Shown here piece after piece: positions 56,643 to 64,000 of a stretch of DNA of 64,000 nucleotides (the first letter of the stretch is position 1; every line of letters begins with the position of its first letter). The position numbers were made by a program, and so were the translations under genes. The notes under the pieces were generated by a model. It worked only from the letters and a program-made list of their open reading frames with translations, ran no database searches and was not told the DNA's origin. This DNA comes from Tetragonia tetragonoides (Eukaryota > Streptophyta > Magnoliopsida > Caryophyllales > Aizoaceae), in NCBI GenBank assembly GCA_038025085.1, contig CM076141.1:17052001-17116000 (forward strand). The letters run 5' to 3'.

Positions 56643-59236
56643 TGTAACACCCCCAAATTTACAACGATTTCCTAGGAGATATCGACGTCATTATCCATGA
56701 CTCGACACCACTGAACCGTCACAAACCCAGGGGATGCTACTGCAACATTTATCACTAAGGAGTAAATGCTAAGCACAAAGAAAGTCTAGGCATCAAAGGA
56801 GCTTACTAAGGAAACTAAACAATCTAAAACAGTTAATATCAGAGTTGTCTAAATAGTGAGCTAAAACCATTAAACCAATTTATTACAACTTGCCTTCAAA
56901 GGACTCAACTAGAAAATCCCAACAATCTAAACTGAACAGAAAGAGTTTCTTAAAACCGACGCCAATTCTATCTTCCAAGTTGTACGTCCTCACTCGACTA
57001 AACTTGCACTTTGGTTTCCATGACAGAAACAAAATACATAAGAAAAGAAAAAAAACAAAAGAGAAACAAAAATCAGATAAACTAAATAAACGTCATCCGT
57101 ACCTCGCAAACCTTACCTGAGGTTTTAGAAGAATCATTGAAATTCATTTGCATACGCACATAAACATATAATCAAGCATACGCATAATGACATTCTTTTA
57201 TATGCAATTCTTGTATAGTGATCACACAAAATATGACATAGACAATCCGTCTTGATTAGAGAGATGTAAGAGAGTGAATAGAACAGCGAGTACCCATACT
57301 GTTCATCGAAGATACAATCATACCATGGACTTAATGAATTTAGTGTGCACACTACCTCTAGTATAATAAACGAGTCTAGAGGACTTAATAATTGGGGAAT
57401 GATCCGTTTCAAACACACTGTGAGGTGTCCATAAGTAACTTGGGAATCACGCATCCCTTGAACTACACCCTTAGGTGCAATCCCGATTGCTCAACTACTC
57501 CTAGGGATCCATTAGGAGTCTTACTCTCATTTAATTCAATTCACATAATTTGCATTGGTTGACATAGTGGTACTACGAGACCACAACTTACTAATTCATT
57601 TCATGCTCTTGACAATTAATAGTAAATACAGACGATAAATGATAATTCAATACGATGAGAATTAGACATGCTTTAATTCAACGACGATAATTCAACAAAG
57701 ATGACATGCAATGTCTAGCACAATTTCGGCAGCACTTCGGCAGGGTAATATGATATCCAAAAATCACAAATCATCCAAATACATCCAATGATAAATATAT
57801 AGGTTCTCACTAGCACTGAATAATACCCATACCAATTAGCAAGTAATAAATAGCATAATAATACTAATAATTCACCATTCAACAATTGTCCAATAATCAT
57901 CATATGGACTAATTAATTCTCAAAACATGATAATATCGACATACTCATTATAAACAATATTTACAGCAGTGAGTCATGCTTAATAACTTCATAATAATGA
58001 TGATATAATTTAATTATTCTTTGCATACTAAATTCACAACAAATTCCCAATTAGCACATAACACATCAAAATAGTTTTGATGGGGATTTGGAAGAAGGTA
58101 GGCATGAGCGCTTACCACTAAAATGATTCAAACAGTACTTAAGCTCCACGTACAAAGATTATCACGCTTGCTCGTTAGGCCCTAATTAAAAACAATTACC
58201 GAAACTGAGTTTATTAAATACGAAAATCAAAACAGTAACGAAATATTAATCTGATATTTTTATTAAATTCCTTGATTTATTCCAACCAATCTAAGTTTTG
58301 AAAGTCCGAATTAGGGTTCCAAACGAGTGCAGAAAAATTAAAACAAGAAATTAAAAACAGCTAATAATAGGAAAACCTAGACGAAATCCACGAAAACGCG
58401 AAGAGCAAAACCTACTTGGTCATCCCACGAACCACCACCACGACCACCACCTATGGTGGTCCAGTGAGCCCCTCACCACCCACCGGCGTCGATGTGGTGG
58501 TGGGTCCACCGTGGTGGTTCACGGCCAGCCACAAAAAGAGAGCAAAAGAGAGAACGGAAGTGAAAGAGGAAGAGAGAGAATGAACGGCGACTCACCAGGG
58601 AACGGAGGTGGTGACCGGAGCAACGGCGACCCCTGGTGGTTGTCGGTAGGAGGAGAGGGAAACCTTAGGGGAGAGAAACAGATGGTGAGCGCAAGAGAGA
58701 ACGAGAGAAAGAGAAAGCAACCAAAAGAAAGAGAAAAAAGAGGAGAGAGAAAGCTTACCAACACCATGGTGATGGCGGCAATGGCGGCGACGATGGCATC
58801 TCACCGGTGACAGCAAGGGATGAGTTGGAGAGGGAGCCGGGTGAGAGAGAGAAGGAGAGGTGATGAGGGTTTTATGATCAAGAGTGTAAACTAAATAACT
58901 CCTCATCTTTTTCTATATACACTCACCCACAAGGGTTTTGGTCAATAAAAGTTAAGTTAGGAATAAAAGAAATATTTTCAGTAAATTAATCGAATAAAAT
59001 TCTCTCGAGTCAATGATAAAAGAAATACTGATTCTCTCGATCGTTGAAATCATTTAAATAAAACTCTCAAATAATTTGACAATTATAAATTCCGAAAGTC
59101 CCATAATAATAATAGTTATTATGGGTTTAATTGAATAAATCAAATCATTGAATGTAAATTCGATTTAATTTCCGAGACTATTTATAAATAATTTATAAAT
59201 TAATATAATAATTATAGAAAATATTGGGGTATCACA
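56643..59236 (-). mobile_element. 3' LTR of the gypsy element, 2.6 kb
   Basis: On the minus strand it begins TGTGATACCCC, directly after a polypurine tract (AATGAGGGTAGAA), and ends GGGGGTGTTACA, so the ends are inverted copies. The GA-rich, gene-like block at 58,500-58,870 and the CCACCACC/GGTGGT stretch before it are low-complexity leader sequence. Part of this LTR (57,980-58,440) matches 38,020-38,450. Confidence 0.8.
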
Positions 59237-59518
59237 TTCTACCCTCATTAAAAGAAATTTCGTTCCGAAACTTGAGACATGAAGTAATCACTTCGCAAAA
59301 AAAAAAAATGAGTTTACCCATACGAAGGTATTAGACAATTTCTAGGACTCTAACATATGCAAGATGAGCAAGTACGATCGTGATTCTAAGTTGATTAGCA
59401 ATGCAACATGCAATGCTTGAACATGCAATTCGTGCAAAGCGATAAACAAAACACGCAAAAAGATGAAATTTCAAGGCGTGACATTCTACCCTCCTTAAAA
59501 GGAGTTTCGTCCCGAAAC
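59237..59518 (-). other. gypsy 3' untranslated region with duplicated polypurine tract
   Basis: Two similar blocks, each GTTTCGG(A/G)ACGAAA, a TTTTAA spacer and a GAGGGTAGAATGT-type tract, lie at 59,237-59,272 and 59,480-59,519. The inner one is followed by TGTCACGCC, the outer one by the true LTR start. Confidence 0.65.
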
Positions 59519-59911
59519 TCAAGTGGGACTAATATCTTCTAGAAAGAGGTCTGGATACTTCTCGCACATCATGGATTCTGCTTCCCATGTTGATTCTTCT
59601 TGACCTTGTCGAGACCAAACAACTTTGATAATCGGAATAGTCTTTGCTCGCGTCGAGCGCTCTTTGTGATCCACTATCTTGATAGGACGCTCTTCATAAG
59701 TCAGACTTTCGTCAAGATTGATTTCTTCAGGTTGAACGACATGAGTTGGATCATGTACGTATCGCTTCAACTGCGAGACATGAAACACATTGTGGACTTT
59801 CTCAAGTTCCACATGTAAAGCTAGTCGATAAGCAACCTCACCAATCCTTTCCAGGATCTCGTAAGGTCCAATGTAAAGAGGACTCAACTTCCCCTTATGA
59901 CCAAAATGCAT
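59519..59911 (-). pseudogene. gypsy integrase C-terminus with chromodomain
   Basis: The frame has GKLSPLYIGPYEILERIGEV, KVHNVFHVSQLKRYV, then KIVDHKERSTRAKTIPIIKV and EESTWEAESMM, ending shortly after KYPDLF. The last part is the chromodomain that places this element with plant chromoviruses of the Tekay/Del type. A stop or frameshift near 59,925 separates it from the rest. Confidence 0.88.
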
Positions 59912-59932
59912 GACACCTTTGGTAGGAGATAC

Positions 59933-61168
59933 TCATAAAAGTACCTTGCTTCCCACCTCAAACTCTTCAGGTCTACGACCTCTATCAGCATACGATTTCT
60001 GACGATCTTGTGCACTGCGCATCTTTGCTTGAATAACCTTGACCACATCGAGGGTCTGCTGGATCATTTCAGGACCCAAAACTGCAGTTTCGCTAATATC
60101 ATTCCAACAAACAGGCGATCTACACTTCCTACCATACAATGCTTCATATGGTGCTCGATCAATGCTTGAATGATAACTATTGTTGTAAGAAAATTCGATC
60201 AACGGAATGTGTGTATCCCACGACCCGTTATACTCGAGAGCACACGCTCGTAGCATCCTTCAAAGTCTGAATCGTCCTTTCCGTCTGACCATCAGTCGCA
60301 GGATGAAAAGCAGTACTGAACTTCAACTTACTTCCAAAAGCTTCTTGCAATTTCTGCCAAAAATGAGAGAGAAATCTCGAGTCTCTATCTGAAACAATAT
60401 CATTTGGAACACCATGAAGTCTCATGACTTCCCTGACGTAAGCATCCGCTAGGTTCTCCATTTCCCAAGTGTCATTCATTGGGATAAATCTCGCAACTTT
60501 CATCAAACGATCTAGAACGACCCAAATGGCGTTCTTCTTCTTCTGTGTCAATGGTAAACCCATGACAAAGTCCATTGAAATTGAATTCCATTTCCATGTA
60601 GGAACTTCAAGCGACTGAATCATTCCACCAGGTCTCTTGTGCTCAATGTTGACCTTTTGTCACGTCAGACACTTAGCCACGAAGTCAGCGACGTCTTGGT
60701 TCATACCTTTCCACCAAAATATTTGGCGAAGATCTTTGTAAAGCTTGTCCCACCAGGATGCACAGAATAAGGAGTATTGTGAGCTTCACCCAGTATCAGA
60801 CTCTTGGTATCTGAGTCACTCGGCACACAGGCACGATCACAAAATCTCAAGACACCGTCTTGACCAGTAGAAAAGTCCTCGGATCTACCCTCGTCCTTGT
60901 GGCATAGAATTCGTTGAAGATTCTCATCTGAATTATGTTTACCCTTGATCTCGTAGAGTAAGGTTGGTCGAACTGACATATGCGCTAAGGTACATTGAAC
61001 GTCACCTTTCAGCACAATCTCCACGTCTAGACTCCGTAAGTCGCGAATGATCTCTTTTGGAAGTACTAAAGCAGTGTTCAGCATATGATGAGTCTTTCTA
61101 CTCAAAGCGTCTGCTACCATGTTAGCTTTCCCTTCGTGATACTGAATGTCGATGTCGTACTCCGTCAA
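59933..61168 (-). pseudogene. gypsy RNase H end and integrase core, frameshifted
   Basis: Three minus-strand frames in order: 60,701-61,168 (HEGKANMVADALSRK, then the start of the zinc-binding domain, YSVHPGGTSFTKIF), 60,228-60,623 (WNSISMDFVMGLP, DIVSDRDSRFLSHFW, TAFHPATDGQTERT) and 59,933-60,256 (LIEFSYNNSYHSSI, YEALYGRKCRSP). The integrase acidic residues of the DD35E core appear present, but breaks near 60,660 and 60,240 disrupt the protein. Confidence 0.88.
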
Positions 61169-61186
61169 TAACTCTAGCCATCTTCT

Positions 61187-62200
61187 TTATCGCATATTCA
61201 ACTCCTTTTGCGTGAAAATGAACTTGAGACTCTTGTGGTCCGTGAACATCTTGACAGCAGAACCATAGAGATAGTATCGCCAAATCTTCAAAGCAAATAC
61301 GACAGCAACGAGCTCTAAGTCGTGAGTAGGGTAGTTATCCTCGTGTTTCTTCAGTTGTCTTGAGGCATAAGTCACTACCTTACCATGCTGCATCAAAACA
61401 CAGTCTAAGCCATGCTTAGATGCGTTACTATAGACCTCATATACTTCAGTTCCAGAGGGCAAAGTCAAAATCGGTGCGCTTGTAAGAAGTTTCTTCAACT
61501 CTTGAAAAGCAGCTTCACACTTTTTATACCACACGAACTTCGTCGTCTTCTTCATCAGGTTTTTCATAGGCTGCGCTATATTTCAAAAATCCTTTTACAA
61601 ACCTTCGACAGTAGCCAGCTAACCCAAGAAAACTTCTAACCTTAGTCACGCTCTTTGGTGCGGACCAGTCCATCACAGCTCGTATGTTTTCTGGGTCAAC
61701 AACAACTCCATTCTTAGACACCACGTGTCCTAAGAAGGAAACAATTTCTAGCCAAAATTCGCACTTCGACAACTTGGCGTAAAGTTGATGTCATCTCAAG
61801 ATCTCCAAAAAGGTTCGCAAGTGTTGCTCGTGCTCAGCAGCATTCTTCGAGTAGACCAAATATCGTCGATAAAGACAACTACGAACTGACCGAGATAAGG
61901 CTGGAACGTATGGTTCATCAAGTCCATATAATTCGCAGGTGCGTTCGTCAACCCAAAAGGCATAACAGTGAACTCGTAGTGTCCATACCTCGCCCTAAAT
62001 GTAGTCTTTGCAATGTCAGGCTCGGAAATCCTCAGTTGATGGTATCCTGAACATAAGTCGATTTTCGAGAAAACAGTCGTTCCACGAAGTTTGTGGAACA
62101 AATAGTCAATCCTAGGAAGTGGATATCGATTCTTGATCGTAATCTTGTTCAACTCGCGGTAGTCTATACACAACCTCATACTACCATCCTTCTTACGCAA
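61187..62200 (-). pseudogene. gypsy reverse transcriptase / RNase H, frameshifted
   Basis: 62,200-61,796 carries RT motifs ([49 protein letters not shown]). 61,772-61,524 continues with [17 protein letters not shown] and [19 protein letters not shown]. 61,567-61,187 has the RNase H region ([32 protein letters not shown]). The frame is lost just after the catalytic FIDD, again near 61,780 and near 61,550. Confidence 0.9.
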
Positions 62201-62976
62201 TAACAGAACAGGAGCACCCCAAGGCGATGCACTAGGACGTATGTATCCCTTCTCAGTAGTTCCTCGAGTTGCATCTTCAGTTCTTTCATCTCGGTAGGAG
62301 CCATACGATAAGGTGCTTTCGAGATTGGAGCAGAATCTGGAGCTAAGTCGATCGTGAAGTCAACAATGCGTTGCGGAGGCATTCCGGGAATCTCGTTTGG
62401 AAAGACATCAGCGTACTCCGAAATAACTGGAATAGGTTGCGAAGCTTCAACTTCTTGACTTGTATCCACTACATGACATAGGTAAATCGCTTCACCTTTA
62501 GTCATGCACTCCATTGCTTTCATGGTCGCCACTACCTTCAGCTTCGGCTTGACCACGACTCCTTTGTAGGTAATTCTTCTACCTTTCAGTCCACGTAGAG
62601 ACACACGTTGCTCAAAACACTGAATCTTAGCCCTATACTTGGCTAACCAATCCATTCCCAAAATTACATCAAATTCCTTCAATTCCATCTGAATCCAGTG
62701 CGCGGCCAAATCGGAACCAGCTATACTAATCGGACACTTTTCGTACAACGCTTTACAATTAACATTCGACCCATCAGGCATTGTAACGTTTGCACTATAC
62801 ACAAGACTAGGTTCTAAGCCTATCTTAGATGCAAAGCTCTTAGAAAGAAAAGAATGCGATGCACCACTATCAAACAAAACAAAAGCAGATTGAGAGTTAA
62901 CGAGAAAAGTACCAGCGATCACATTCGGGTTCGCCTTAGCTTCATTGCGGTTCAGCATATAGACCCTTCCATTCAC
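62176..62976 (-). pseudogene. gypsy protease and linker to RT
   Basis: Contains the aspartic protease motif FDSGASHSFLS near the N-terminus, ILGMDWLAKYRAKI further on, and the pre-RT linker [16 protein letters not shown]... ending [11 protein letters not shown]. The frame shifts near 62,240 just before RT. Uninterrupted otherwise. Confidence 0.88.
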
Positions 62977-64000
62977 CCCTCTATTGTTGTTGTTGTTGTT
63001 GTTGTTGTTCTGCGCGGGATTGGCAGGTGTGGGAAGTTGTGCTTGATTGTTTGCGGCATGAGCAGCAGCATTGTCGCGGTTGTTGTAACCCCCATTTCCA
63101 TGGTAGTTACCACCATTTCGGCGATTACCATTTCCATTTCCACCACGATTGTAGTTGTTATCGCGGTTCTGACCATTGTCGTTCCTTCCATGACTCCAGC
63201 AATCAGAAACTTTATGACCAGGCTTGTTGCACTTGTAGCATTAAAGCACGTTGCCACGACAGTTCTTACCAGGATGCGTCTTGTTGCAGCGACTATAAGG
63301 CGTATTCCTCCTAGCTAAGATCGTAGCTCTATGACTGTTCGAGTCAGGATTCCTGTTCCCGTTGTGGTTCTGATTACCACCTTGGTTGTTGTGATTGTTG
63401 TTGGGCCTTGGCCTCTTGTCTGCGCCATTCGACTGGGAAGAACTCCCTTCTTCACGTTTATGCTTCCCAAGCAACGAATCACGACGCTCTACAGCACGCT
63501 CCTGGTTCAAGGCCTTCTCATAAGATCCTTGGAACGTTAGTGAGTTTCCCATAACAAAACGCTGAATATCCCACTTCAGACCATCCTCGAACCTCTCGAC
63601 ACGTTCAGCTTCGGTCGTCACCAAGTTAGGTGCAAACGCAGCAAGCTCGTTGAACTTTGTTGCGTACTCAACCACAGATAGCTTTCCTTGGTAGATGTTT
63701 TCGAATTCTCATTGCTTCTGGCGACGAATAACTCTGGGATAGAACCTCTCACGAATGGACTCCTTGAACTCGCTCTACCACTTGTTCGCTTCACCCTGAC
63801 CTTCATGTTATTGGGCCGACTAGTCGCCCTAAACAGTTTCTCGAACTCGATAATCCAGTTCTCTAGTTTGGTGGGCTCAGAGCCACCCTCAAACGTCGGA
63901 GGATTGAGTGCATCAAAATCCTTTAAGTTGCGCGTTTTAGGATTCTGCGTGTTGTGGTCTTTTTCCTGGCGCTCCAGCTGGCGTGTAATGTGCTCAACCA
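62977..64000 (-). pseudogene. gypsy gag, runs off the window
   Basis: Frame 63,241-63,675 has retrotransposon gag features (FNELAAFAPNLV, RVERFEDGLKWDIQRFV) and an Asn-rich tail. After a frameshift near 63,240 a CCHC zinc knuckle (CYKCNKPGHKVSDC, about 63,195-63,240) and an Asn/Gly-rich stretch follow. The N-terminal part (63,700-64,000) is broken by stops. The 5' LTR lies outside the window. Confidence 0.85.

Noticed and set aside
58511..58906. Gly/Glu/Arg-rich frames near 58.5 kb
   Set aside because: They lie inside the gypsy LTR in GA-rich leader sequence, open on both strands.
62854..63318. 154-codon plus-strand frame rich in Val/Ile
   Set aside because: Exact antisense of the gypsy gag/protease junction; created by the Asn-repeat codons.

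Overview
This looks like nuclear chromosomal DNA from a flowering plant. It is AT-rich, its genes are split by short GT-AG introns, and it is crowded with Ty1/copia and Ty3/gypsy retrotransposons, tRNA-derived SINEs, LINE remnants, hAT/Tourist/Stowaway-type MITEs, a FAR1/MULE transposase relic and large microsatellites. The protein families present (SRC2-like C2 protein, DUF538, FAR1) fit an angiosperm, probably a eudicot. I cannot name the species. I see no bacterial operons, CRISPR arrays, rRNA genes or intact tRNA genes.

Left part (1-20 kb). After repeat-rich DNA (a SINE with target-site duplications, a Helitron-type 3' end, an inverted-repeat element, and a weak three-exon candidate gene at 6.1-6.8 kb) come the two convincing host genes, both on the minus strand. 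The first is an intronless SRC2-like C2-domain gene (8,485-9,507). The second is a 13-exon gene (10,783-20,044). I assembled its exons by hand; they join in frame into 495 codons, and its C-terminal half resembles the SPIDR/DUF4502 DNA-repair scaffold family. Its introns hold several SINEs and MITEs.

Segmental duplication. About 12.5 kb (12,556-25,095) recurs as a direct copy at 40,390-48,748. The unit starts inside intron 10 of the SPIDR-like gene, so the second copy has exons 1-10 and lacks exons 11-13. All ten exons keep an open frame, but intron 4 has lost both its donor GT and its acceptor AG. Both copies also carry a 5'-truncated DUF538 gene. Elements present in only one copy (a LINE tail with 16-bp duplications, two or three MITEs, a 3-kb block with a palindromic LTR, a hAT-like MITE, a TA expansion) date after the duplication or mark deletions. 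The left junction of the second copy is built from short repeated pieces.

Between and beyond the copies (25-40 kb and 49-64 kb) lie transposable elements: a gypsy 3' end with a long LTR; three copies of an unnamed AATGAATT-rich element family; a copia element with a perfect 5-bp duplication, a broken gag and a mostly deleted pol; a 1.1-kb non-autonomous hAT element with an 8-bp duplication; a broken FAR1/MULE transposase flanked by AATGAATT arrays; a LINE fragment; and, running off the right edge, a degenerate Tekay/Del-like gypsy chromovirus with a 2.6-kb LTR.

I found no evidence for a wholly new molecular system. The points most worth following are the half-duplicated SPIDR-like gene with its doubly broken intron, the palindromic LTR-like element, the ACGTG-rich array, and the possible link between the FAR1 element and the AATGAATT element family.
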